From: Antarcticibacterium flavum
GTDB taxonomy: Bacteria > Bacteroidota > Bacteroidia > Flavobacteriales > Flavobacteriaceae
DNA: 64,000 bases
Assembly: GCF_006159205.1 (NCBI RefSeq)
Contig: NZ_CP040812.1
Span: 1,054,001-1,118,000 of the forward strand
Direction: 5' to 3'
This document shows, piece by piece, positions 8,449 through 16,327 of this stretch. A model generated the notes under the pieces. That model searched no databases, was not told the DNA's origin, and was given only the letters and a program-made list of their open reading frames with translations. Numbering within the stretch: the stretch's first letter is position 1; the number at the start of each line of letters is the position of its first letter. Both the position numbers and the translations under genes were made by a program.

Positions 8449-9093
8449 TTATTTCTCAGTAGCTGATTTTTCCTTTTTATAAAAAAGTGAATTTTTAATT
8501 CCTTTTAACCTGGTAAAAGCCTTTTCATTGAATTTTGGCTTTTGTTTTATTTCCTCCCTGGGTTTCTCCTTCTTCACAGGATCATATAACATTCCTGTAC
8601 AAAGGCACATTTTACGCTCTGTACGGGTTAGGATATCGAAATTCTTACAGGTTTGACATCCTTTCCAGAAGCTTTCATCATCTGTAAGTTCTGAAAAAGT
8701 TACAGGCTGATAACCCAGCTCATAATTAATTTTCATAACTGCAAGCCCGGTAGTGATCCCGAATATTTTAGAGTTGGGATATTTTTTCCTGGAATGTTCA
8801 AAAACAGCTTTTTTGATCTCTTTTGCCAGGCCTCTGTTCCTGTAATCGGGATGTACGATCAAACCGGAATTGGCTACAAACTTTTCATGGCTCCACACCT
8901 CGATGTAGCAGAACCCAGCAAACTTCTCCCCTTCCAGGGCAATGATCGCGTTTCCGTTCTCCATTTTGGTGAGGATATATTCCGGGGTACGGCGTGCGAT
9001 CCCTGTGCCGCGAACTTTCGCAGATTCTTCAATAGTGTCGCAAATAACATCAGCATAAGCTGCGTGTGTTTTGTTAGCAATGACAATTTTCAT
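8449..9093 (-). CDS. GNAT acyltransferase heading the arginine operon; candidate glutamate N-acyltransferase
   Basis: 214 residues. The GNAT fold is seen from residues 1 to about 150, with the acyl-CoA pyrophosphate loop in VHPDYRNRGLAKEIK. Its place as the first gene of an operon that lacks any other argA or argJ candidate in this window suggests it makes the N-acyl (acetyl or succinyl) glutamate that starts the pathway; that is inference. After the GNAT core comes a cysteine cluster, C-x2-C-x15-C-x-C (residues about 145-166), followed by a lysine-rich tail, which looks like an added metal-binding module and is not part of a standard GNAT domain. Confidence 0.8.
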   Translation of the reverse strand: MKIVIANKTHAAYADVICDTIEESAKVRGTGIARRTPEYILTKMENGNAIIALEGEKFAGFCYIEVWSHEKFVANSGLIVHPDYRNRGLAKEIKKAVFEHSRKKYPNSKIFGITTGLAVMKINYELGYQPVTFSELTDDESFWKGCQTCKNFDILTRTERKMCLCTGMLYDPVKKEKPREEIKQKPKFNEKAFTRLKGIKNSLFYKKEKSATEK

Positions 9094-9572
9094 CAGCTAA
9101 GAAAAATTAAGGTTAAAAAAGAAATTTTATGTTTTGAGAGAAGAACCGGACTCACCTAAGTTCATAGAATAGTAGCGCACTTACGTGCGACGGTAATGCC
9201 TGCGCATTGGAGATATATCAGTAAGAATACTGAAATATAATTTATTAAATATGTGGGTAATGTGTTTCAAGATAAAAAGTTCAAATAAAAATTAAGGCGA
9301 ATTGCGGAAGTAGAATATCCCTACCTGCGGATGAAGATCCGGCGGCGGAAAATGGGCCTTATTATTTGAGCTATTAAAATCACGTTGTAAAAGTAAATAA
9401 AAAATTATTCCTGCAAAGTTTTGACGCAGAAAATTTAAAATTTAACATTGTTATCTCCTGAGAATGAATCTGGTAAGAAAGAACTATCCTTCCTTGTAGT
9501 AATTCCCCCTCGTAAATAAAAAAAATGATTGATTTCCCTTACAATTTCTTTCTATCTGAAATGTCTCTGAAA
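9094..9572. other. 479-bp intergenic region upstream of the arginine operon
   Basis: No open reading frame of note. It is AT-rich with one GC-rich patch near 9325-9356. A 5-bp hairpin CGCAC-TTAC-GTGCG lies at about 9176-9190, and the clearest element is the inverted repeat described at 9213-9238. It should carry the promoter of the arginine operon on the minus strand and the end of the gene at 9573, but I could not pick out a convincing TAnnTTTG box. Confidence 0.5.
9213..9238. promoter_or_regulatory. Inverted repeat upstream of the arginine operon, possible operator
   Basis: ATATaTCAGTA-AGAA-TACTGAaATAT: 11-base arms with one mismatch around a 4-base centre, about 120 bp upstream of the operon's first start codon. 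Size and symmetry suit a dimeric repressor site, but no ArgR gene is in the window, so the regulator is unknown. Confidence 0.4.
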
Positions 9573-11096
9573 CTATTTCTTCCGCTTCAGGGAATAAAGG
9601 TCTTTCCTACGATCCTTGAGGTTTCTTACACTTCCAAATGCATGAAGTTCTTTCAGAAGATCAAGGTCCACATCTACCAGTAAAGTACTCTCCGTATTGG
9701 GTGTTGCTTCAGCTTTAATACCGTTGACGGGAAAAGAAAAATCAGACGGCGTGAAAACTGCACTTTGGGCATACTGGATATCCATGTTGTTCACCTTCGG
9801 TAAATTCCCAACAGAGCCCGCAATAGCCACGTAACATTCATTTTCCACCGCCCTGGATTGAGCACAGATCTTAACCCTGGAATACCCGTTTTGAGTATCT
9901 GTCATGAAAGGCACAAAAAGTATGTTCATTCCCTCCTCTGCAAGTAATCGCGGAAGTTCCGGGAATTCAACATCATAGCATATAAGAACGCCAACTTTCC
10001 CGCAATCTGTATCATAAGTCTGCAGGACAGAACCTCCCTTCATTCCCCACGCCGATTCTTCAGCCGGAGTAATGTGTAGCTTTTCATATTTCTCATAACT
10101 ACCATCCCTTCGGCATAAATAACCCACATTATGCATATGTTCGCCCTGCACCTGGGGCATACTACCGGTGATGATATTGATATTATAATTGATCGCAAAT
10201 TCCCTAAAGGTTTCAAGTAATCTTTCAGTATAAGAAGAAAGCCCTCTAATTGCCTCGGCTTCATTCATATGGTTGAACTGGGCCATCAACGGGGCATTGA
10301 AAAGTTCAGGGAAAAGAATAAAATCGCTTTGGTAATCACTTACGGCATCAACAAAAAATTCAATTTGGGAAACCAGGGCATCATAATCCTTAAAAAGCCG
10401 CATTTGCCATTGTACAAGCCCCAGCCTTACAACTGTTTTCTTGGTGTCAATGAGCTTTTTTTCCTTTGTGTAATAAATATTATTCCACTCCATAAGAGTA
10501 GCATACTCAAGGCTGTCATCATCCCCGGGCAAGTATCCCTTTATAACTTTCTTTACGTGAAAATCATTGGATAGTTGGAAAGAAAGTACAGGATCATGGA
10601 TCTCCTTAAGCTTAACCTTCTCTATATATTTTTTAGGCGTAAGCTCCTCGGCATATTGTGCGTAGTTTGGAATACGGCCACCAAAGATTATGGATTTTAA
10701 ATTCAATTGCTCACACAGTTCCTTACGAGCCTCATATAATCTCCTTCCAAGACGCATTCCACGATAATCCGGGTGAATGAAAACATCTATTCCATATAGA
10801 ACATCTCCAATCTTGGTATGGGTTGAGAAATTTTCTCCTCCAATTATATCCTCATACTTGTGATTTGCATCAAATTTATCATAGTCTACAATGATAGATA
10901 AAGCACAGCCGGCAATTTTACCGTCAATTTCAATACAGAATTGTCCATCGGGAAACTTGTTGATTAAAGTCTTGATCTCGGCTTTGCTCCAATACTCATC
11001 GGCCATTGTTTTATAGCTTTTGATCATAGAGATCTTGAGTTCCTGATAATCTTTTAACCTTAAATTCCTTAATTCTATTTTAGCTGAATCTATCAC
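9573..11096 (-). CDS. GNAT domain fused to a carbon-nitrogen hydrolase (nitrilase superfamily amidase)
   Basis: 507 residues in two domains. Residues 1 to about 160 form a GNAT N-acyltransferase, with the acyl-CoA loop in HPDYRGMRLGRRLYEARK. Residues about 222-490 form a nitrilase-superfamily domain with the full catalytic triad: Glu264 in FPELF, Lys339 in EKLHITPAEE and Cys373 in LICYDVEFPE. This two-domain protein is widespread and is usually annotated as an amidohydrolase; its substrate is not known to me. It is a single gene with its own 167-bp downstream gap before the response regulator. Identification of both domains is firm; the function is open. Confidence 0.9.
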   Translation of the reverse strand: MIDSAKIELRNLRLKDYQELKISMIKSYKTMADEYWSKAEIKTLINKFPDGQFCIEIDGKIAGCALSIIVDYDKFDANHKYEDIIGGENFSTHTKIGDVLYGIDVFIHPDYRGMRLGRRLYEARKELCEQLNLKSIIFGGRIPNYAQYAEELTPKKYIEKVKLKEIHDPVLSFQLSNDFHVKKVIKGYLPGDDDSLEYATLMEWNNIYYTKEKKLIDTKKTVVRLGLVQWQMRLFKDYDALVSQIEFFVDAVSDYQSDFILFPELFNAPLMAQFNHMNEAEAIRGLSSYTERLLETFREFAINYNINIITGSMPQVQGEHMHNVGYLCRRDGSYEKYEKLHITPAEESAWGMKGGSVLQTYDTDCGKVGVLICYDVEFPELPRLLAEEGMNILFVPFMTDTQNGYSRVKICAQSRAVENECYVAIAGSVGNLPKVNNMDIQYAQSAVFTPSDFSFPVNGIKAEATPNTESTLLVDVDLDLLKELHAFGSVRNLKDRRKDLYSLKRKK

Positions 11097-11263
11097 TTAT
11101 TCATTAAATTTTAGTTAGCGAAGATACTGTGTTAAAGCATTAATTTAAAGGGAATAGGGTTAAAATAAGTTAAAGCCCGCAACAGGCCTATGCCCCTGAA
11201 TCCTTTTATGAGGACCAAATTTTATTCAATGGTTTAGTAATGAGGAGAGGAAAATCAAGTTTC

Positions 11264-11896
11264 TTAGAGGGTGACCATTCTATTCTTCACTGCAAATAAA
11301 ACCAGGCCAACCCTGCTTTTCACCTCCAGTTTATTAAAAAGGTTTTCCCGATAACCATCTATGGTCTTTGGGCTGAGGTGCATCACCTCTGCCACCTCTT
11401 TATAGGTGCGTTCACTGCAGGCAAGGTGAAGGAATTCCTTTTCCCGCGGAGAAAGCTCCTCGATATTCTTATGCCTCATTTGGTGGGACATAGCCTCCCT
11501 GGTTTCTTCATTATTATAGTAGCCCTCCTTATAAACAGTGGTAAGAGCATGAAGAAATTCATCTGGATCTATATCCTTGAGAAGGTAACCGCGGCATCCA
11601 AGCCTTATCATTTTTATTATTGTTTCCTCATCGTGTTCCATTGTCAGGGCCAGGACCTTTTGGTCGGGACAATGATCTTTAAGCCAGGCCATGGTTTCAA
11701 TGCCATTCATAACAGGCATTCTTATATCCAAAAGAATAATTTCAGGTGCTGGTTTTTTATCCTTAAAATGGTTTACAAGTTCCTGCCCGTTCTTCATAAC
11801 CTCCACAACTTCAAAATCGTCAAAGGAATTAATGAGACCAACCAGGGATTTGGCAAATAACGTATGGTCATCAACTATAATGATGGTCTTACTCAT
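11264..11896 (-). CDS. NarL/FixJ-type response regulator with LuxR DNA-binding domain
   Basis: 210 residues. The receiver domain (1-120) has the acidic pair Asp9-Asp10 and the phosphorylation site Asp57 in LLDIRMPVMNG, plus the conserved Lys near residue 108 (YLLKDID). The C-terminal LuxR helix-turn-helix runs about 145-205 (LSPREKEFLHLACSERTYKEV). It starts 3 bp after the stop of the kinase gene at 11900, so the two form a two-component pair. Targets are not known; the GGGG-N6-CCCC inverted repeats at 12783 and 13795 are candidate binding sites by proximity. Confidence 0.93.
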   Translation of the reverse strand: MSKTIIIVDDHTLFAKSLVGLINSFDDFEVVEVMKNGQELVNHFKDKKPAPEIILLDIRMPVMNGIETMAWLKDHCPDQKVLALTMEHDEETIIKMIRLGCRGYLLKDIDPDEFLHALTTVYKEGYYNNEETREAMSHQMRHKNIEELSPREKEFLHLACSERTYKEVAEVMHLSPKTIDGYRENLFNKLEVKSRVGLVLFAVKNRMVTL

Positions 11897-11899
11897 TTT

Positions 11900-12679
11900 T
11901 TAATCTGGCTTTGGTTGGTATCGTAAAGATAAGGAAGTTCCTGCCTCTGGAGAAGATTTTAACTCAAACTGTGCCCCTATAAGCTTCGCCCGGCTTTCCA
12001 TATTGATAAGACCTGAACTTTTCTGAGCTTCCTGCACATCAAATCCAACCCCGTTATCATTAACCACAATTAGTACCTCGGCAGGAGTGTAATCAAATTT
12101 CACATTTAAATGATCTGCCCGGGAATGTTTTATGGCATTGGAAAAGAACTCCTGTAATATCCTGAAGATAATAATGGCATCCTTGGAAGGTATAAAATAT
12201 GCTTCCCCGGTAGTTTCAATGGAAGTTGCAAGAATATTCAATCTTTCAAAGCGTGTAAGTTCATTTCGTACAGATTCTTCCAGCCCTGCATAATCCACCA
12301 CTTCATTATTAAGTGATTTTGAGAGCGATCTCACTTCCTGAAGTGAATTTGCCACGATCTCCTTAATATCTGTTACAGAGGTTTGCATCTCGTCTTTCGT
12401 GGTGCGGGCAAGCATATTGAGCTGCATATTGGCCACAGAAAGCAACTGGCCAATATTATCGTGTAATTCCCAGCCAACATTTTTAAGTGTTTGCTCCTGT
12501 ATCTCGATCCTGGATTGTGCTATCTCCTGCTCATAGCGCTTCTCTGCCTCAAACTTTTCATATAGCATCTTATTCTTTCTCCTTTGAAAAGTCACAAAAA
12601 ACAGGATCCCAAAGGTTGTGAGCACGAAGATCACCACGATGAAATAGATTATTAATAAGAATTCTTCCCTTGCCAGCAT
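11900..12679 (-). CDS. Membrane-anchored HisKA_3-type sensor histidine kinase
   Basis: 259 residues. One transmembrane helix (about 7-30) is followed by a coiled-coil-like linker, then the dimerisation/phosphoacceptor helix with His73 in ELHDNIGQLL, and a HATPase domain with the N box FFSNAIKHSRA and the G1 box DNGVGFD. There is no extracellular sensor domain, so input must come through the membrane helix, the linker or a partner protein such as the seven-helix protein encoded just upstream. The neighbour at 11264 is its cognate regulator. Confidence 0.92.
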   Translation of the reverse strand: MLAREEFLLIIYFIVVIFVLTTFGILFFVTFQRRKNKMLYEKFEAEKRYEQEIAQSRIEIQEQTLKNVGWELHDNIGQLLSVANMQLNMLARTTKDEMQTSVTDIKEIVANSLQEVRSLSKSLNNEVVDYAGLEESVRNELTRFERLNILATSIETTGEAYFIPSKDAIIIFRILQEFFSNAIKHSRADHLNVKFDYTPAEVLIVVNDNGVGFDVQEAQKSSGLINMESRAKLIGAQFELKSSPEAGTSLSLRYQPKPD

Positions 12680-12782
12680 ACTTAAAGCTAATTAATAACA
12701 AGTATACATAATTTTAGCTTTTTGGCAGAAGCTTTTATGAGATAGTATTAAGACTCAATAAGTATTTTTCAACTTTTTTACA

Positions 12783-12831
12783 AAAAGGGGAAAAAGCCCC
12801 TTTTGCAAACTTTCTCTTCACAGTATCTTTG
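12783..12831 (+). promoter_or_regulatory. Plus-strand promoter with upstream GGGG-N6-CCCC inverted repeat (copy A)
   Basis: Perfect 8-bp arms AAAAGGGG-AAAAAG-CCCCTTTT occupy 12783-12804. The right arm runs into TTTG (12802-12805), which is 18 bp before TATCTTTG (12824-12831). TTTG-N19-TAnnTTTG is the known housekeeping promoter form of Bacteroidota, so this reads as a promoter pointing right, away from the kinase gene on the other strand. The inverted repeat is placed like an activator or dual-use operator. Confidence 0.65.
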
Positions 12832-12836
12832 ATTTA

Positions 12837-12938
12837 TCATTTTAGTAACATAAAGTGTTTTGGAGACAAAAGTGTCGTTTCAAATGGAAATATTATTAGG
12901 TAGGGCTCTTAATATTTACTGCTGGAGGACACTTTTTT
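12837..12938 (+). ncRNA. Candidate small structured RNA, copy A
   Basis: About 102 nt on the strand opposite to all neighbouring genes. A 5' block TCATTTTAGT leads to AAAGTGTTTTGG. The core hairpin has an 8-bp stem (12888-12895 with 12910-12917) and the 14-nt loop TTAGGTAGGGCTCT. The 3' end GACACTTTTTT can pair with either AAAGTGT (12852-12858, 7 bp) or AAAAGTGTC (12868-12876, 9 bp) and ends in a run of T like an intrinsic terminator. The last 30 nt are antisense to the 3' end of the membrane-protein gene that stops at 12909. Copy B at 13846-13957 shows the same layout with compensatory changes. Confidence 0.65.
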
Positions 12939-13682
12939 GTTTTCGGTAAAACTCTTCTCTATTTCCGGATCTTTTATTTTCCTGTTCCTTATACCAATAA
13001 TCCAACCCGTAATATACAATGAATAAAGTATGATGTTAGACAGTTTTAAGATGGTACGATGCAATTCCAGGAATTCCGGACTTTTCAAACTGAAGTACTT
13101 ATTGTAGATGAACAGTGGCGTAACTGTAAGGTGCCATAATAAGATCCCTGCTGAAAAATAAAACGAGGGTAACCGGTAGAATTCCAAAACCCTGCTGCTT
13201 TTCAGCATTTCATAATAGAACAATAGAATAACAATTCCTAAAATGAGTGTCCCACAAATGGTTAGAAAAGCTAAATAGGAGGTAAAGAATTTTTGAGAAA
13301 TGAATAGATCGAGAAAGGCCCCTGTAAGTAAAAACAACACCAGGATTTTAGAAACAGTTTTTAGACGTTTGGATTCCAGCTTCAACAAAAAATAATATAT
13401 TAAAATTGGAAATTTAAAGAGTGCATAAACATTGTACCACCAGTAATTTCTCTCAAACAAGGTCCCCTTTACAAAAGGAAAGGCTCTAAAATCTGTGAAA
13501 TAATTCATTAAGGGGTAAAGCCCCACCATTTCCACAAGTACTACCAGCCAAAGATATCCAACGAGGAGGCGTTCTGCTCTTGAAGCATCCTGCACCATCC
13601 TTAAAAAACATACTCCTGCCACGGCCGCCGCAAATTCCAGGATGTAAATTAAAAGAAAATTTTCAATTAGATATTCTATCAT
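12909..13682 (-). CDS. Seven-helix membrane protein of unknown function
   Basis: 257 residues, nearly all hydrophobic, with about seven predicted transmembrane stretches and a short charged C-terminal tail ending in a Ser run (residues 230-257). I recognise no catalytic motif. Its N-terminus begins in a helix without a cleavable signal, and the helix order resembles small seven-TM sensor-like proteins found in Bacteroidota. It stands alone between the two RNA-like elements: copy B and its promoter lie upstream on the opposite strand, and copy A overlaps its 3' end. Proximity to the kinase lacking a sensor domain makes a signalling partnership possible but unproven. Confidence 0.75.
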   Translation of the reverse strand: MIEYLIENFLLIYILEFAAAVAGVCFLRMVQDASRAERLLVGYLWLVVLVEMVGLYPLMNYFTDFRAFPFVKGTLFERNYWWYNVYALFKFPILIYYFLLKLESKRLKTVSKILVLFLLTGAFLDLFISQKFFTSYLAFLTICGTLILGIVILLFYYEMLKSSRVLEFYRLPSFYFSAGILLWHLTVTPLFIYNKYFSLKSPEFLELHRTILKLSNIILYSLYITGWIIGIRNRKIKDPEIEKSFTENKKVSSSSKY

Positions 13683-13794
13683 TCATGCAGGGATAAATTT
13701 CCAATATCTGCGGTAAGATCACTTACTATCAGCATTTACCGGCTAAAAATTATAATAGGAAAGATATACGTTTTAACCATAATTATAATCAAAT

Positions 13795-13839
13795 AGGGGA
13801 AAAATCCCCTTGAATCCTGTGTGATCCTCCTGTATCTTT
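13795..13839 (+). promoter_or_regulatory. Plus-strand promoter with upstream GGGG-N6-CCCC inverted repeat (copy B)
   Basis: AGGGG-AAAAAT-CCCCT (13795-13810) is followed by TTG (13810-13812) and, after 19 bp, TATCTTTA (13832-13839). The arrangement matches copy A at 12783-12831, with weaker arms and one departure from the TAnnTTTG box. It points right, away from the membrane-protein gene. Confidence 0.55.
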
Positions 13840-13845
13840 ACATTG

Positions 13846-13957
13846 TCATTTTAGTTTACTAAAGTGTTTTGGGGTTAAAATGTGTCGTTAATTGTGTTGG
13901 GGATAATATTAGGTAGGGCTCTTATTATCCATTGAGACACAGTAACGGCACTTTTTT
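13846..13957 (+). ncRNA. Candidate small structured RNA, copy B
   Basis: About 112 nt, related to copy A. It shares TCATTTTAGT, TAAAGTGTTTTGG, GTGTCGTT and the identical 14-nt loop TTAGGTAGGGCTCT. The core stem is GGATAATA/TATTATCC (13901-13908 with 13923-13930). Two outer A-U pairs of copy A are G-C here and one inner U-A is A-U, so the stem is kept by paired changes. A second stem TGTGTC/GACACA (13881-13886 with 13936-13941) and an outer stem AAAGTG/CACTTT (13861-13866 with 13949-13954) can form together, and the 3' end is CACTTTTTT. Confidence 0.65.
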
Positions 13958-13974
13958 ATGTCAAAATGTTAACC

Positions 13975-14847
13975 TCATTTCCTATCCATAGCAACAGGCT
14001 TAAAAAAGCTTATTTCATCCCCTTGAACTTTCTGCGCCAGCAGGTTAATAGAAGACTCTTTCAACTGAAGTATCCTGGGATAACCCCCTGTTGTTTGGCA
14101 ATCACGCATTAGTATGATGAGCCTGCCGCCTGGGGTAAATTGCACTGTACCGGCAACTACCGGCCCGGTGATGATAGGCTGTAAATTATTCGGGATGATT
14201 TCCTCAAGCTGTATTCCCATCCTGTTATTATTCCTGCTCACATGAAATTTTTTGCTGAAGATGCCATTTTTCTCCTCACTTGATAATTTATGGAATTCAG
14301 GCCCGGGGTTTACTTCAAGGTCATTCTGTGTTAAATAATCGAAGTTGGTTTTAACAGAGGAGGCAGTAACAACTACTTTTTGATCCCCTGCATTATAATC
14401 CAGTAGTATTCCCTTTTCAAGCCTGCTGTATGCCGTAAGGTCTTTATACCAGCTCCTGCTTTGGAGAATTACTTCTGTTCTAAAACCGCCCGCTATTCCA
14501 AGATAGGCTCTTGCTCCAAGTATTCTTTTTCCAAAACTTAAAACATCACCGGCAGCAATTGAAATAATCTTATTGTTTTTAATATTATCGTTATTTATTC
14601 GCGGCGAAAGATTTGCACCAGTTATCACAATTTTAACCGGTGCCGAGAATTTAAGTTTTGGCCCCATCTGGGTCATTTCAAGTACAGCGGCATCGGGATT
14701 ATTATTTAAAATTAAGTTGGCCATTGTTGCCGCATAGGAATCCATCGCACCACTTCCCGGCACCCCAAATTTTGCAAATCCAAATCTTCCGGTATCCTGA
14801 ATTGTAGAAAACAGACCCGGTTGTAATACCTCAATCCTGCCCCTCAT
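13975..14847 (-). CDS. pxpC: 5-oxoprolinase subunit PxpC (biotin-dependent carboxylase-like, KipA family)
   Basis: 290 residues of the AHS2/KipA family, with the typical start RGRIEVLQPGLFSTIQDTGRFGF and the internal GPVVAGTVQFTPGGRLIILMRDCQTTGG segment. With PxpA and PxpB it forms the ATP-dependent prokaryotic 5-oxoprolinase that opens 5-oxoproline to glutamate, removing a damage product. Its start overlaps the 3' end of pxpB by 17 bp. It is the last gene of the operon; candidate RNA copy B lies just downstream on the other strand. Confidence 0.93.
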   Translation of the reverse strand: MRGRIEVLQPGLFSTIQDTGRFGFAKFGVPGSGAMDSYAATMANLILNNNPDAAVLEMTQMGPKLKFSAPVKIVITGANLSPRINNDNIKNNKIISIAAGDVLSFGKRILGARAYLGIAGGFRTEVILQSRSWYKDLTAYSRLEKGILLDYNAGDQKVVVTASSVKTNFDYLTQNDLEVNPGPEFHKLSSEEKNGIFSKKFHVSRNNNRMGIQLEEIIPNNLQPIITGPVVAGTVQFTPGGRLIILMRDCQTTGGYPRILQLKESSINLLAQKVQGDEISFFKPVAMDRK

Positions 14848-15571
14848 ATATTTCTTTTTTTAGCTGAAATTTTCCAGCGGAAATCTGCTCCCGGACCACC
14901 TCATATTCCTGCAAATCGATGGGGTAAAATTTGATCTTGTCTCCGGCTGAAATTTCACAGGGTGGATTCTCATTTTTATCAAAAATTTCAACCGGGGCCC
15001 TGCCCAAAATTTGCCATCCCCCGGGACTGGTTTTTGGGTAAATTCCGGTTTGATTTTCTCCTATTCCAACAGCTCCTTTTGGCACCTCCAAACGAGGCTC
15101 TTTTTTGCGTGAAAATTGAAGGGCTTTTTCAAGCCCTCCCAGGTATAAAAATCCGGGTAAAAAACCTACAAAATAAACAGTGTAAATTGGCTGTAAATGG
15201 AGGTTAATAATTTCCTCAAAAGGTAAACCTTTAGCCTCTGAAATAAACTCCAGATCCCAACCAAAAGAAGGGTCATAACATACAGGAATATGGAAAAGAT
15301 CACTCTCATGTTTTTTTCCTATATTCGCCCTGTCAAGCAGTTCTTTTAATGCTGAAATCTTCTCATAGACATCCTCTATAGTAAAAGGGTAAATTATTAA
15401 TAACGAGTGGTATGTATTTATTACCTCAACCCTTTCTTTAATAAAAAAATTTTCAAGTACATTTTTTAAAGAAAGGACTTTTTCCAGCATCTTCTCACTA
15501 ATTTCTGCCTCAAATTCGAGGAGAATTGCCTTCTCCCCCATTGGTTTAATAGTATAATTTGATAGCATCAT
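14831..15571 (-). CDS. pxpB: 5-oxoprolinase subunit PxpB (KipI/AHS1 family)
   Basis: 246 residues. The conserved C-terminal AHS1 domain shows PVCYDPSFGWDLEF, VYFVGFLPGFLYLGGL, PRLEVPKGAVGIGENQTGIY and SPGGWQILGRAP, all diagnostic of the KipI/PxpB family. It pairs with PxpC in the 5-oxoprolinase complex. It starts within the pxpA stop (ATGA overlap, 15568-15571). The N-terminal 90 residues are less conserved, as usual for this family. Confidence 0.93.
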   Translation of the reverse strand: MMLSNYTIKPMGEKAILLEFEAEISEKMLEKVLSLKNVLENFFIKERVEVINTYHSLLIIYPFTIEDVYEKISALKELLDRANIGKKHESDLFHIPVCYDPSFGWDLEFISEAKGLPFEEIINLHLQPIYTVYFVGFLPGFLYLGGLEKALQFSRKKEPRLEVPKGAVGIGENQTGIYPKTSPGGWQILGRAPVEIFDKNENPPCEISAGDKIKFYPIDLQEYEVVREQISAGKFQLKKEIYEGQD

Positions 15572-16311
15572 GTATTGAGGATTCGTATATTTTTTTCCCT
15601 GAATTTTATGTGCAAATATTGCAGAATTTCCAGCGCATTAGGAGTATCGCTGTGGAGGCAAAAAGTATCTGCTTCACACGATATTTTTCGACCTGTCATA
15701 CAGCTTATTTTCCCCTCCCGGAACATAGATAAAAGATGCCTGAAAACCGCTTCTTTTTCGGTTATTAAAGCCTCCTTTTTTTGCCTTGAAACCAGCTGGT
15801 AATTTTCCTCATAATTCCGGTCACCAAAAGCTTCGGTTTTCACCGGGATTTTGCCTTTTGCAAGCTCAAATAAAACCGAATTTTGGGGTGTAAAAAGAGG
15901 CAGGACCTCATCAAATTTAAGCACTGAATTGATGACAATTTCAGCTATATTTTTATCCTTTGCGGCATCGTTATAAAGAGCGCCGTGAGGCTTCACATGG
16001 GATAATTTTCCACCGGCAGCTTCCACGATTTGTTTCAGAGAAAGAATTTGTGCCACTAAACTTGTCTCGAGATCTTCAGCAGATATATCCATTGTGCCTC
16101 TCCCAAAATTCTCCTTATCGGGATATGAAGGATGGGCCCCTATTTCAACCCCGTTTTCGAGCGCGAGATTAACAGTGGTCGTCATTGTCTCCAGGGTTCC
16201 TGCATGCCCGCCACAAGCAATATTGCAAGCTGATATCAAGGGCATGAGCTGTTCATCATTATCGCCCCCTTCCCCAAGATCGCAATTGATATGTATATAA
16301 TCTTCTTCCAT
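15568..16311 (-). CDS. pxpA: 5-oxoprolinase subunit PxpA (LamB/YcsF family)
   Basis: LamB/YcsF-family protein. An open frame extends 32 codons further upstream, but the family starts at MEEDYIHINCDLGEGG, so I place the start at 16311, giving 247 residues and a 16-bp gap from the transporter gene. Family motifs are NCDLGEGG, SACNIACGGHAG, GAHPSYPD and VKPHGALYN. It is the catalytic-fold subunit of PxpABC. The gene is followed by pxpB with a four-base overlap. Confidence 0.94.
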   Translation of the reverse strand: MEEDYIHINCDLGEGGDNDEQLMPLISACNIACGGHAGTLETMTTTVNLALENGVEIGAHPSYPDKENFGRGTMDISAEDLETSLVAQILSLKQIVEAAGGKLSHVKPHGALYNDAAKDKNIAEIVINSVLKFDEVLPLFTPQNSVLFELAKGKIPVKTEAFGDRNYEENYQLVSRQKKEALITEKEAVFRHLLSMFREGKISCMTGRKISCEADTFCLHSDTPNALEILQYLHIKFREKNIRILNT

Positions 16312-16327
16312 AAAAGAGTATTTTATC

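Noticed and set aside
12837..13957. Insertion element or miniature transposon pair
   Set aside because: The two copies have no terminal inverted repeats or target duplications and keep promoter, stem pairing and terminator, which fits RNA genes better.
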